In this document: in pieces, positions 55,936-64,000 of the stretch | How positions within the stretch are numbered: the stretch's first letter is position 1 | How the letters are laid out: each line of letters starts with the position of its first letter | DNA from: an uncultured Roseicyclus sp. | GTDB taxonomy: Bacteria > Pseudomonadota > Alphaproteobacteria > Rhodobacterales > Rhodobacteraceae | Assembly (NCBI GenBank): GCA_947489665.1 | Contig: CANLEH010000001.1 | Coordinates: 282,501 to 346,500 of the forward strand | DNA: 64,000 nt | Reading direction: 5' to 3' | The notes under the pieces: generated by a model | What the model saw: the letters and a program-made list of their open reading frames with translations, nothing else | Databases searched by the model: none | What the model was told of the DNA's origin: nothing | Program-made: the position numbers and the translations under genes

Positions 55936-56718
55936 ATGGACGAGTCGCTGGAATATTGGGACGCGGTGGCCGCGTTGGACTGGCAAGTGGAGCTGGGGGC
56001 CGATGAGGCGATCCTGGATGTGCCTGTCGACCGGTTCGATTTGCCCGCCCCTGCGCCCAAACCAAAACCGGCAGCGGCCCCGGTGACGCAGGCCGCGCCT
56101 GTCCAACCTGCGGCGCCTGCGGTTGATACGGTCGCGATCTCAAAGCAACTGGCCGAAAGCGCCGGGTCGCTGGAGGTGTTGCGCGCGGCGATGGAAGGGT
56201 TCGAGCATTGCGAGCTGAAACGCGGTGCGCGGAATTTCGTGTTCAGTGACGGGCACCCTTCCGCCCGCGTGATGGTGGTGGGCGAGGCCCCGGGCCGGGA
56301 CGAGGATCAGCAGGGCAAGCCGTTCGTGGGGCGGGCGGGTCAGTTGCTCGACAAGATGTTTGCCGCGATCGGTTTGGACCGCGCGGTGGACGGGGCAGGC
56401 GGACTTTACATCACCAACATGCTGCCCTGGCGCCCGCCGCAGAACCGCGATCCGAAGCCGGAAGAATTGGCCATGATGCAGCCCTTCACGCGGCGGCATA
56501 TCGAATTGGCGGACCCGGATGTGGTCGTGCTGATGGGCAATCACGCCTGTTCCGGATTGCTTGGGCGGCGCGGGATTACACGGATGCGGGGGAATTGGGA
56601 GGATGTGTTGGGCAGACCGGCGATGCCGATGTTCCACCCGGCGTATTTGCTGAGAAATCCGGCGGTGAAGCGGGAGGCCTGGGCCGATCTGCTAGAGATC
56701 AAGGCACGGCTGGGGTGA
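55936..56718 (+). CDS. Family 4-like uracil-DNA glycosylase lacking the iron-sulfur cysteines
   Basis: A 260-residue protein. An Ala/Pro-rich linker (about 37-63) separates a short N-terminal segment from the glycosylase domain (about 75-260). The uracil-pocket motif is GEAPGRDED (117-125) followed by GKPFVGRAGQLLD, and the second motif is HPAYLLR (234-240). Family 4 enzymes normally bind a 4Fe-4S cluster through four cysteines. Here Cys92 (EHCEL) is the only one in place: the position three residues earlier is Phe, the Cys of the xCRPPxNR motif is Trp165, and the fourth position reads MMQP. It removes uracil from DNA if active. Confidence 0.88.
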   Translation: MDESLEYWDAVAALDWQVELGADEAILDVPVDRFDLPAPAPKPKPAAAPVTQAAPVQPAAPAVDTVAISKQLAESAGSLEVLRAAMEGFEHCELKRGARNFVFSDGHPSARVMVVGEAPGRDEDQQGKPFVGRAGQLLDKMFAAIGLDRAVDGAGGLYITNMLPWRPPQNRDPKPEELAMMQPFTRRHIELADPDVVVLMGNHACSGLLGRRGITRMRGNWEDVLGRPAMPMFHPAYLLRNPAVKREAWADLLEIKARLG

Positions 56719-56720
56719 GG

Positions 56721-57248
56721 ATGCCTCGCGCGCTCCTCGGACCTTTGGTCCTCCTCGTAGCTTTGCCTGCTTGGGCGGATCCGTTTGGTGTGGTGGATTT
56801 GGACGCGATGGCTGGGTCCGGGACCGTGCAAGGTCCAGTCAGCGTGGCGGACGGATTGGTGCTGTTCCGGGACGAGGCTGGGGAGGTCGCTTTGTGTGAC
56901 CCTGCAAGAGGTCGCAACTTCGCGGAACTGGTGATCGAGTTGCAGATGGCGCAGACCGTTCTGCTGGCGTGCCGCGGCCTGACAAACCCGCACCGCACGG
57001 GCCGCGTCGCCGCGATGCGCGCCCTAGCCTTGCCGCGCTATGCTGAGCGGGCCGGTGTTGGAGAGGGTGTTGTAGAGGCGGCCTTCGACGCGCGGGCAGA
57101 GGCAGAGGTGGAACTGGTCACGCGGTGCGGCGTGCGGGCGAATGAGATCGTCGCCGATGTAGCCGATGATTGGTTTGAGACACGGCTGCGAGAGGCGATG
57201 GAGCCGGAGCGGGTGCCTGCGATGAGTTGCCCGAGGGGGTTGGAGTGA
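56721..57248 (+). CDS. Exported hypothetical protein
   Basis: A 175-residue protein with a signal peptide at 1-19 (ALLGPLVLLVALPAWA). The mature part is acidic with three or four cysteines (VALCDPARG, LLACRGLT, TRCGVRAN, AMSCPRG) that could form disulfides in the periplasm. ATG 56721 follows the glycosylase stop by two bases. Its stop overlaps the next start (GTGA, 57245). No known domain. Confidence 0.65.
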   Translation: MPRALLGPLVLLVALPAWADPFGVVDLDAMAGSGTVQGPVSVADGLVLFRDEAGEVALCDPARGRNFAELVIELQMAQTVLLACRGLTNPHRTGRVAAMRALALPRYAERAGVGEGVVEAAFDARAEAEVELVTRCGVRANEIVADVADDWFETRLREAMEPERVPAMSCPRGLE

Positions 57249-57889
57249 GGCGGAGATTGCTGACGATCTTTGTGTTTGTTGTCTTTGCGTTCGGGGGTCT
57301 GATCGCACTCACTGAAGGCCAAGAATCTGCAACGACTTCAGAACAACCGCTTGATTTACTTGGGTTGGTCGACTCGGAGGCTTTGCTGACTTCGTTTCCA
57401 CACGAGTTAGAAACATTCGAATACGGCGCTCCAATTGCGCACTTCCTAAATGGCCCATCTATTAATCTGACCGAATCAGGTGAGATCGAACGAATTGAAG
57501 TTCCGCGCGATGGTTGGTCTTGCCGTATGGTCCGCTTTATTGAAACGCTGGCTTTTTCAGCGGCGTGTCCGGAACGCGTAACTGATGCTCAAGCTCACAC
57601 GCTTGAGCAGGCAGAAGCCTTTATGGCTTCCATCTATTCAGAATTCGTGGACGGCGCGGGCGCTTCTACAGAAGGGCAGAGTATTGAGCGGCGCATCGAG
57701 TTGTATGCCAATGGTCTCGCCACTGAGAGCAGGCTGGCAGGAGCGTGCCACGTGTTGGGCGTTGCTACATTCGACGAAGCAGGCACATTCACCACTTCAG
57801 CAGGCGTTGATGCACTTGTAGCGGATCCACTACGCCCGATCATACTGGTCGTTCCATCGCAAATTGATCAGTTCTTTCGAGATGGCTGA
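57245..57889 (+). CDS. Exported or membrane-anchored hypothetical protein
   Basis: A 214-residue protein. Residues about 4-22 form a signal anchor (LLTIFVFVVFAFGGLIALT), and the remainder is an acidic extracytoplasmic domain with Cys in WSCRMVRF, SAACPERV and GACHVLG. GTG 57245 overlapping the previous stop is chosen; an ATG six codons upstream is an alternative. The gene is noticeably less GC-rich than its neighbours, so it may be a recent arrival. No family recognised. Confidence 0.6.
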   Translation: MRRRLLTIFVFVVFAFGGLIALTEGQESATTSEQPLDLLGLVDSEALLTSFPHELETFEYGAPIAHFLNGPSINLTESGEIERIEVPRDGWSCRMVRFIETLAFSAACPERVTDAQAHTLEQAEAFMASIYSEFVDGAGASTEGQSIERRIELYANGLATESRLAGACHVLGVATFDEAGTFTTSAGVDALVADPLRPIILVVPSQIDQFFRDG

Positions 57890-57892
57890 CGC

Positions 57893-58435
57893 ATGACCAA
57901 AATCGACCAAACCCGCCCCTTCATCCCCTGCCGCATCGCGGTCCTCGCCGTCAGCGACACCCGAACGTTGGCCGAGGACAAATCTGGCGACGTTCTTGTG
58001 CAGCGCTTGACCGATGCGGGGCACACGCTCGCTGCACGCCACATCCTGCGCGATGACCGCGATGCCATCGCTGACCAACTCCGCGACTGGTGTGCCAATC
58101 CTGAGATCGACGTGATCCTCAGCACCGGCGGCACTGGCCTGACGGGGCGTGACGTGACTGTCGAAGCCCACCGCGATGTCTACGAGAAAGAGATCGACTC
58201 CTTTGGCACCGTCTTCACCCATGTCTCCATGGCCAAGATCGGCACCTCCGCCGTTCAATCGCGGGCGACTGGGGGCGTCGCCAACGGCACATACCTATTC
58301 GCTCTTCCCGGATCATCAGGCGCTTGTAAGGATGCATGGGACGAGATCCTTGCCTATCAGCTCGACTACCGGCACCGGCCCTGCAACTTCGTGGAAATAA
58401 TGCCGCGCCTCGATGAGCATAAGCGACGGAAATAA
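57893..58435 (+). CDS. moaB: Molybdenum cofactor biosynthesis protein MoaB
   Basis: A 180-residue MogA/MoaB-fold protein. CRIAVLAVSDTRTLAEDKSG (13-32), DVILSTGGTGLTGRDVT and SRATGGVANGTYLFALPGS cover the molybdopterin-binding loops. It adenylylates molybdopterin or has a related role before molybdate insertion. The length and N-terminus favour MoaB over MogA. It lies three bases after the preceding gene. moaD and moaE are in the same window but 16 kb away, so moco genes are dispersed. Confidence 0.92.
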   Translation: MTKIDQTRPFIPCRIAVLAVSDTRTLAEDKSGDVLVQRLTDAGHTLAARHILRDDRDAIADQLRDWCANPEIDVILSTGGTGLTGRDVTVEAHRDVYEKEIDSFGTVFTHVSMAKIGTSAVQSRATGGVANGTYLFALPGSSGACKDAWDEILAYQLDYRHRPCNFVEIMPRLDEHKRRK

Positions 58436-58517
58436 CGCGTCCGTGCGTGTTCTTGGACGGATGCCTTTGCACCGCTACATAGATATCAAAGCTTCACCCT
58501 GAGCACGGGACAAAATA

Positions 58518-59975
58518 ATGCGGTTTTTTGGTCGCGCCGTAATTGGATTATTCCTGACAGCACTGACAGTCGGGCTTCTGGCCCTTGCCGGATACACGAC
58601 CTATGGCGCTCTTCAGGCACGATGGGCAGATGAAGGCAGGCCGCCACAGGGGCGGGAACGCGTTTTCGCGGTTGAGGTGGCACCAATTGCCCTTGGTGAA
58701 GAAACGCCTGTACTCACCGCCTTTGGCGAAATCCTGTCGCGTCGCACTCTTGAATTGCGCGCACCTGCCGAGGGCACGGTCGTGGAGCTCGCCGAGGATT
58801 TTGAAGAAGGCGGGGCAGTCGAAGAAGGCCAGCTGCTTCTGCGGATCGATCCATTTGAGGCGCAATCTGCGCGCGATACGGCGGCCGCTGACCTGCAAGA
58901 CGCTGAGAACGAACTGGCCGAAGCAGAACGCGCGTTGGATCTTGCAGAGGAGGAGGTCGATGCCGCCCGTGCCCAAGCTACTCTGCGCGCAACGGCTTTG
59001 ACCCGCGCGCAGGATCTTGCGGAGCGTGGTGTGGGGTCTGCAGCAGCGGTTGAGACGGCGGAATTGGCACTTGCAACCGCCAACCAGGCCATCCTTTCGC
59101 AACGGCGCGCGTTGGCTCAGGCCGAGACGCGGCTCGATAATGCGGGAACCGCACTTGAACGACGCCGGATCGCGCTGGCAGAGGCCGAACGCCGCTTGGA
59201 ACAGACTGAGCTTTATGCGGCCTTCACAGGTGTCTTGACCGATGTTGATGTCGCCACCGGTCGGCTGGTCGGGCGGAATGAGCGGCTGGGCAGCCTTTTG
59301 GACAATGAAGCGCTTGAGGTCGCGTTCCGCGTGTCGACCGCACAGTACGTGCGTCTTCTTGAGGGCAGCGGGCAACTGACTGAGCGCCCAGTGCGTGTCA
59401 TCCTGGATGTCTTTGGCCTGGACGTTCAGGCCAACGCCACGTTGACACGTGAAAGCGGCGCGGTAGAGGAAGGCCAGACAGGGCGGCTTTTGTTTGCCCG
59501 TCTCGATGCGCCGCGCGGAATGCGGGTCGGTGATTTCGTGCGCGTTGAAGTGGATGAGCCACCCTTGCCGTCTGTCGCGCGCTTACCCGCGACGGCACTT
59601 GGATCGGACGGGCTGATCCTTGTTCTCGGCGAAGAGGATGTTTTGGAGGCCGTCCCAGTCGAATTGATGCGCCGCCAGGGAAACGATGTACTGGTCCGCG
59701 GAGAAGGGCTTCGCGACCGCGAAGTGGTTTTGGCCCGCACGCCTGTCTTGGGTGAGGGGATCCGCGTGAGCCCGATCCGACCAGATGCTGCCGATGCGGA
59801 AGAGGAGCCGGGTACAATCGCGCTGGACCCCGAGCGCCGCGCGCGGCTGATTTCATTTGTCGAAGGTAACAGTTTTATCCCTTCTGACGTGCGTGACCGC
59901 ATGCTGCGTCAGCTGAACGAAGAAGAAGTCCCGGCACGGATGGTGGCGCGTATCGAAGCACGGATGGGCAGCTAA
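58518..59975 (+). CDS. RND efflux pump, periplasmic adaptor (membrane fusion) subunit
   Basis: A 485-residue HlyD/AcrA-type adaptor, with an N-terminal membrane anchor (about 7-29, VIGLFLTALTVGLLALAGYT). A lipoyl half-motif follows (GEILSRRTLELRAPAEGTVVEL), then a long Glu/Ala-rich alpha-hairpin (about 115-225), the second lipoyl half (LYAAFTGVLTDVDVATGRLV), a beta-barrel and the membrane-proximal domain. A C-terminal tail of about 60 residues (RARLISFVEGNSFIPSDVRD and onward) is an extension. It bridges the pump at 59977 and an outer-membrane channel not encoded here. The pump gene starts one base after its stop. Confidence 0.92.
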   Translation: MRFFGRAVIGLFLTALTVGLLALAGYTTYGALQARWADEGRPPQGRERVFAVEVAPIALGEETPVLTAFGEILSRRTLELRAPAEGTVVELAEDFEEGGAVEEGQLLLRIDPFEAQSARDTAAADLQDAENELAEAERALDLAEEEVDAARAQATLRATALTRAQDLAERGVGSAAAVETAELALATANQAILSQRRALAQAETRLDNAGTALERRRIALAEAERRLEQTELYAAFTGVLTDVDVATGRLVGRNERLGSLLDNEALEVAFRVSTAQYVRLLEGSGQLTERPVRVILDVFGLDVQANATLTRESGAVEEGQTGRLLFARLDAPRGMRVGDFVRVEVDEPPLPSVARLPATALGSDGLILVLGEEDVLEAVPVELMRRQGNDVLVRGEGLRDREVVLARTPVLGEGIRVSPIRPDAADAEEEPGTIALDPERRARLISFVEGNSFIPSDVRDRMLRQLNEEEVPARMVARIEARMGS

Positions 59976-59976
59976 C

Positions 59977-62900
59977 ATGCGCGCATTGCCCAACAGCGCA
60001 GGCGGCTTGCTCAGTTACTTCACGCGCCACCGCACGGCCGCCAATCTCCTGCTGGTGGTTATGATCGTGACGGGATTGGCGGCATTCCCACAGATGCGCG
60101 CTCAGTTCTTTCCTGATGTTGTCAGCGATACGGTCGAGCTGCGGTTTGTGTGGGAAGGCGCTGGCGCCGAAGATGTCGATGAGGGCATTGTTGCTGTGGT
60201 CGAGCCGACGTTGCTGGCGGTGGCAGGAGTCGTTTCATCCGAGGCGCAATCAAACGAAGGCCGTGCCTATATCGGGCTGGAATTCGAACCCGGTTGGGAC
60301 ATGGATCGCGCGGCTGATGACGTGCAAGCCGCGCTTGATACAATCACCGATCTTCCGGACGACGCAGAAGAGGGGCAGGTCAGGCGCGGAAACTGGTTCG
60401 ACCGTGTCACCGATGTTGTGATCACCGGCCCGGTGGCCACAGAACAGATCGGACGCTTCGCAGATGAATTTGTAACGCGCCTGTTCGATGTGGGGGTCAC
60501 CAACACCACAATCCGCGGGGTTGCAGCACCTGAGACCGTGATCGAGATCCCCTCCGCCAATCTGATCCGTTACGACATTTCGATGGCCGAGATCGCGCGT
60601 GTTGTGGGCGAGGCGGCAGCAACTGCGCCTGCGGGGGACGTGGACGCCGCAAACGCGCGCATTCGCACCGGTGGCGAGGCGCGCAGCGCAGAGGCAATTG
60701 CGGCGCTGACCCTGCGGATCAATGACGATGGGTCGTCACTCACAATCGGCGATGTGGCCTTGATCGAGGTAAACGGCATTGATCGTGAACGCGCATTCTT
60801 TGTGGGTGAGAACCCCGCGATTACCATCCGCATCGACCGGACGGAGGACGGCGATGCGATTGCCATGCAGGTTGCTGTGGAGCAGGTCGCGGCGTCTCTT
60901 GAGGCGACTTTGCCCGCAGGAAGCTCCATCGATTTGATCAACACTCGTGCCGAGGCGATTTCTGGGCGTCTGAACATCTTGCTCGACAATGCGCTACTTG
61001 GGCTGGGACTGGTCGTCGCCTTGCTGTTCTTGTTCCTGAATGCCCGTACGGCGTTCTGGGTGGCCATGGGCATCCCGGTGGCGTTGACAGCGGCGATTGC
61101 TTTGATGTGGTTAGCGGGTCTGACGATCAACATGATCTCGCTGTTTGCCCTGATTATCACGCTGGGAATCGTTGTGGATGACGCGATTGTTGTCGGCGAA
61201 CATGCCGATTACCGCGCGCGCCAATTGGGCGAGGCGCCGGTGGTGGCAGCCGAAAACGCGGCTCAGCGCATGGCGGCCCCGGTTTTCAGCGCCACGATCA
61301 CGACCGTTCTGGCCTTCACCGGACTTGTTGCCATCGGCGGGACGTTCGGAAACCTGATCGCAGACATCCCGTTCACGGTAATCGTCGTTCTTGTGGCGTC
61401 GCTCGTGGAATGTTTCCTGATCCTTCCAAATCACATGGCACATGCGCTGGCGCATTCCGCGAAGAGCCACTGGTATGATCTGCCAAGCCGCGTTGTGAAC
61501 CGCGGTTTCGATTGGGTCCGCGAAACCCTTTTCCGGCCCTTGATGCGGTTCGTTGTCTGGGCGCGGTATCCAGTCATCGCTCTGGTGATCGTGATCCTGT
61601 CCACGCAAACCGCGTCGTTCATCCGTGGCGACGTAATCTTCCGCTTTTTCAATGCCCCTGAGACCGGCAGCGTTACCGGCAACTTCGCGATGGTCGATGG
61701 TGCGACGCGAGCAGACACCCTGGCCCAGATGGCGGAGTTACAACGCGCCGCTGAGGCCGTCGGCGCTGAGTTCGAGGCAGAGCACGGCGTAAACCCGTTG
61801 GCCTACGTGCTAGCGCAAGTGGGTGGCAGTACTGGGCGTGGTTTGGCCGGAGCTGACAATAAGGATGCCGATCTTCTTGGCTCGCTGGATATCGAGCTGA
61901 TCAGTGCCGATCTGCGCCCCTATTCCAGTTTTGCCTTCGCGAGTGCGTTACAAGATGAAGTGCGCCAGCTTCCGCTAACAGAAACGCTCAGCTTCCGGGG
62001 CTGGCGAGGCGGCCCGGGCGGGGATGCCATAGACGTACAGATTTTCGGGGCCGAGACGGAAACTCTGAAGGCGGCATCGGAGGCTTTGCAGACCGCCCTT
62101 GTGGTCTATCCTGAGGTCACTGGCCTGCAAGACAGCATGGCCTATGACAGGGAAGAGCTGAGCCTGGAACTGACCCCGCAAGGCGAAGCCCTTGGATTCG
62201 ATATCGGCACGCTTGGCAGCACCTTGCGCAACCGCCTGGGCGGGATTGAGGCGGCAACTTATCCCGACGGCCCCCGCACAGCTGCGATCCGCGTGGAATT
62301 GCCAGCTGACGAGCTGACCGCCGATTTTCTCGATCGTACCCTTCTGAGGGCAGATAGCGGCCAATACGTCCCATTGGCCGACATCGTGACCGTCACATCA
62401 CGGCAGGGCTTTTCCACCATCGCCCGTGAAAACGGCATCCGGCTTCTGACCGTTTCAGGCGATTTGGGTGAAGATGATCCCGCTCGCGCAGAGTTGGTGA
62501 TGACAGAACTACGCGAGGTGATCATTCCCCGTATCGAGGCGGAATTTGGTGTTGCAACGCGCCTTTCGGGACTCGCCGAACAGGAACAGGAATTCCTGAC
62601 CGACGCACTCGTTGGCTTCCTGCTGTGCCTGATCGGTATCTACCTTGTGCTGGCGTGGATCTTTGCAAGCTGGCTCAGGCCGATGGTCGTCATGGCGATC
62701 ATTCCGTTCGGGCTGGTTGGCACGATCTTCGGTCACGTGGCGTGGGATGTGCCGCTGAGCATGTTCACGGTGGTCGGGCTGATCGGCATGACCGGCATCA
62801 TCATCAACGACTCCATCGTTTTGGTCACTACTGTCGATGAATACGCTGAGAAACGCGGTCTCTTCCCAGCCATCGTGGACGGCACCTGCGACCGCTTGCG

Positions 62901-63360
62901 CCCGGTACTTTTGACAACGCTGACAACTGTTCTTGGTCTGATGCCGCTGCTCTATGAGACCAGCCAGGACGCGCAGTTCCTTAAGCCAACTGTGATCACT
63001 TTGGTCTACGGGTTGGGTTTTGGTATGTTCATCGTCTTGCTTGTGGTGCCGGCCCTTCTGGCGATCGGACAAGACTTGGGCCAACAGATGCGCGGGTTTC
63101 GCCGTGCGCTTGGCTCGGCGGCGCACAGCAAGGGAATGGCCCTCAGCATGGGGATACTTTGCAGCGTCGTGGCGGTCCTGTTTGCCATGACCTTTGGTTC
63201 ATTGATGATCAATGAGAGCCTTTGGGGGCCTTTTGCAGCATTGGGCGACACCGCTTCGGCCGCATTCGGAGCGTTTGCCTTGGGTGCTATGGCTGTGTGT
63301 ATCCTTGGATGGCTTGGCGCGGTTGTTGTGCGCGCCGCCACACGGCGTAGCACCGCATGA
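59977..63360 (+). CDS. RND efflux transporter (AcrB/MdtB/HAE1-like)
   Basis: A 1127-residue inner-membrane pump, slightly longer than the usual 1030-1060. TM1 is at about 18-35, followed by a large periplasmic loop. TM2-TM6 lie at about 335-480 with the proton-relay aspartates in LGIVVDDAIVVGEHADY. A second periplasmic loop (about 550-860) and TM8-TM12 follow, including GMTGIIINDSIVLVTTVDEY. Two extra hydrophobic segments after residue about 1045 (MALSMGILCSVVAVLFAMTF, ALGAMAVCILGWLGAVVV) form a C-terminal extension. It exports hydrophobic compounds by proton antiport; the substrate range is unknown. Confidence 0.92.
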   Translation: MRALPNSAGGLLSYFTRHRTAANLLLVVMIVTGLAAFPQMRAQFFPDVVSDTVELRFVWEGAGAEDVDEGIVAVVEPTLLAVAGVVSSEAQSNEGRAYIGLEFEPGWDMDRAADDVQAALDTITDLPDDAEEGQVRRGNWFDRVTDVVITGPVATEQIGRFADEFVTRLFDVGVTNTTIRGVAAPETVIEIPSANLIRYDISMAEIARVVGEAAATAPAGDVDAANARIRTGGEARSAEAIAALTLRINDDGSSLTIGDVALIEVNGIDRERAFFVGENPAITIRIDRTEDGDAIAMQVAVEQVAASLEATLPAGSSIDLINTRAEAISGRLNILLDNALLGLGLVVALLFLFLNARTAFWVAMGIPVALTAAIALMWLAGLTINMISLFALIITLGIVVDDAIVVGEHADYRARQLGEAPVVAAENAAQRMAAPVFSATITTVLAFTGLVAIGGTFGNLIADIPFTVIVVLVASLVECFLILPNHMAHALAHSAKSHWYDLPSRVVNRGFDWVRETLFRPLMRFVVWARYPVIALVIVILSTQTASFIRGDVIFRFFNAPETGSVTGNFAMVDGATRADTLAQMAELQRAAEAVGAEFEAEHGVNPLAYVLAQVGGSTGRGLAGADNKDADLLGSLDIELISADLRPYSSFAFASALQDEVRQLPLTETLSFRGWRGGPGGDAIDVQIFGAETETLKAASEALQTALVVYPEVTGLQDSMAYDREELSLELTPQGEALGFDIGTLGSTLRNRLGGIEAATYPDGPRTAAIRVELPADELTADFLDRTLLRADSGQYVPLADIVTVTSRQGFSTIARENGIRLLTVSGDLGEDDPARAELVMTELREVIIPRIEAEFGVATRLSGLAEQEQEFLTDALVGFLLCLIGIYLVLAWIFASWLRPMVVMAIIPFGLVGTIFGHVAWDVPLSMFTVVGLIGMTGIIINDSIVLVTTVDEYAEKRGLFPAIVDGTCDRLRPVLLTTLTTVLGLMPLLYETSQDAQFLKPTVITLVYGLGFGMFIVLLVVPALLAIGQDLGQQMRGFRRALGSAAHSKGMALSMGILCSVVAVLFAMTFGSLMINESLWGPFAALGDTASAAFGAFALGAMAVCILGWLGAVVVRAATRRSTA

Positions 63361-63366
63361 GCCAGA

Positions 63367-64000
63367 TTAGCCGGTGCAGCGATCCAGTTCGATAGCGCGC
63401 TGACTGCCGATAACGGTAATTCTCAGATCGCCGCGATCTAGTGCAAATGGTCCTTGATCGGCGGGAACGACCTCTGCAACGGCTGTAAGAGAGCTGCCGT
63501 GACGCTGCGTGACGGCCTCTGACACCCAGATCATCGGATCACGATGTTCGACAACGACTGTCTCATCATTGCCAGTATCCGGAACCTGCGCGCTTACAGT
63601 GACGCGCAGTCCATCGTTGATAGGCTCAATCGAGCAGTTGACTGCACCTGCCCCAGCCTCTGTCGCTGTGTAGGGGCGGTCAGACAGGGCAGCCGCAATT
63701 GTGCCGTCGCGCGCAGTGGACGCGGGCAGTGCACCCTCAAGATCGACCGAAATCGGCATGCAAACGTCGTAGCAAACGCCAAGCTCCAGCCTGCCTTCGA
63801 CCTCTGCCGCGCCGCTGGTGTCCACAATGAATTCGACAGGCAGGATTACGGATCCTTCGTACCCCACGGACCGCAGGCCGTTGGTGAAAAACACTTGTGG
63901 GCTTGGCCAGTGGATCGCCATGCCCGTGACGCCTTCCGCGTCGGTCAGGCGCAGCACTGTCGGCACTCCCCCTTCGCCGGGCGCGCGCCAATAAGTCTTC
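63367..64000 (-). CDS. DsbD N-terminal-domain protein (thiol-disulfide relay), 5' end outside window
   Basis: The frame stays open to the window edge and reads TYWRAPGEGGVPTVL at its start, a typical segment of the DsbD-alpha-like domain found in ScsB/DsbD-family proteins. The Cys pair in LGVCYDVCMPI is the likely redox-active or structural centre. The visible part is about 210 residues and ends shortly after the domain (RCTG), so no DsbD membrane domain follows: it is probably a single-domain exported protein with its signal peptide beyond 64000. It converges with the RND gene, six bases between stops. Confidence 0.8.
   Translation of the reverse strand, partial: KTYWRAPGEGGVPTVLRLTDAEGVTGMAIHWPSPQVFFTNGLRSVGYEGSVILPVEFIVDTSGAAEVEGRLELGVCYDVCMPISVDLEGALPASTARDGTIAAALSDRPYTATEAGAGAVNCSIEPINDGLRVTVSAQVPDTGNDETVVVEHRDPMIWVSEAVTQRHGSSLTAVAEVVPADQGPFALDRGDLRITVIGSQRAIELDRCTG

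Overview
The window is a GC-rich alphaproteobacterial chromosome segment, most likely from the Rhodobacteraceae (Roseobacter group). Supporting signs are a ribosomal operon ending 23S-5S-tRNA-fMet, an initiator tRNA with an A29:U41 anticodon-stem pair, an alphaproteobacterial-type glutamate-cysteine ligase, CUT1 sugar importers, and a uvrC...pgsA-moaD-moaE block. The family assignment is an inference from gene content; no species can be named.

Layout. 1-3058: 3' part of an rrn operon (23S, 5S, tRNA-fMet). 3281-3727: a MarR regulator. 4012-26912: a carbohydrate-catabolic region. It holds one CUT1 importer whose MalG-type subunit carries a very large periplasmic loop (4012-8872). Next comes an operon for a Gfo/Idh dehydrogenase, a fused CoA-transferase, an enoyl-CoA hydratase and an aldehyde dehydrogenase (8971-13827). 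A second importer with its own LacI-type regulator follows (13803-19328). The region ends with an operon for two GMC oxidoreductases, an SDR, a DUF993 aldolase-like protein, a LacI regulator, glycerate 2-kinase and a Dabb protein (19445-26912). Both catabolic operons carry the same palindrome, GGAACGTTCC, at their promoters, so they look like one regulon, probably under the LacI protein at 24349-25356. The pathway is not one I recognise and is the best candidate for an undescribed system.

26976-33975: a glycosyltransferase-like protein, ribokinase, an FAH-family hydrolase with an acyl-CoA ligase, an S49 peptidase with a small zinc-ribbon membrane protein, a Ca2+/Na+ antiporter, and a pteridine-reductase-like SDR. 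34267-41837: uvrC and pgsA-moaD-moaE, separated by a cobalamin-riboswitch-controlled vitamin B12 importer (DUF1636-btuD-btuF-btuC). 42019-48753: an envelope coiled-coil protein and OmpA-family protein, ubiA, rsmE and gshA with two small unknowns. 48747-50735: three DUF805 membrane proteins in a row. 50801-55371: a pyrB / dihydroorotase-like / plsY group interrupted by three membrane-protein genes, two of them paralogous. The dihydroorotase homologue lacks its metal ligands. 55427-58435: an SRPBCC-like protein, a family-4 uracil-DNA glycosylase lacking most iron-sulfur cysteines, two exported unknowns, and moaB. 58518-63360: an RND efflux pair. 63367-64000: the C-terminal part of a DsbD-N-terminal-domain protein running off the window.

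No CRISPR array, prophage or intact insertion sequence was seen. Coordinates of RNA ends and regulatory sites are read by eye and may be off by a few bases.
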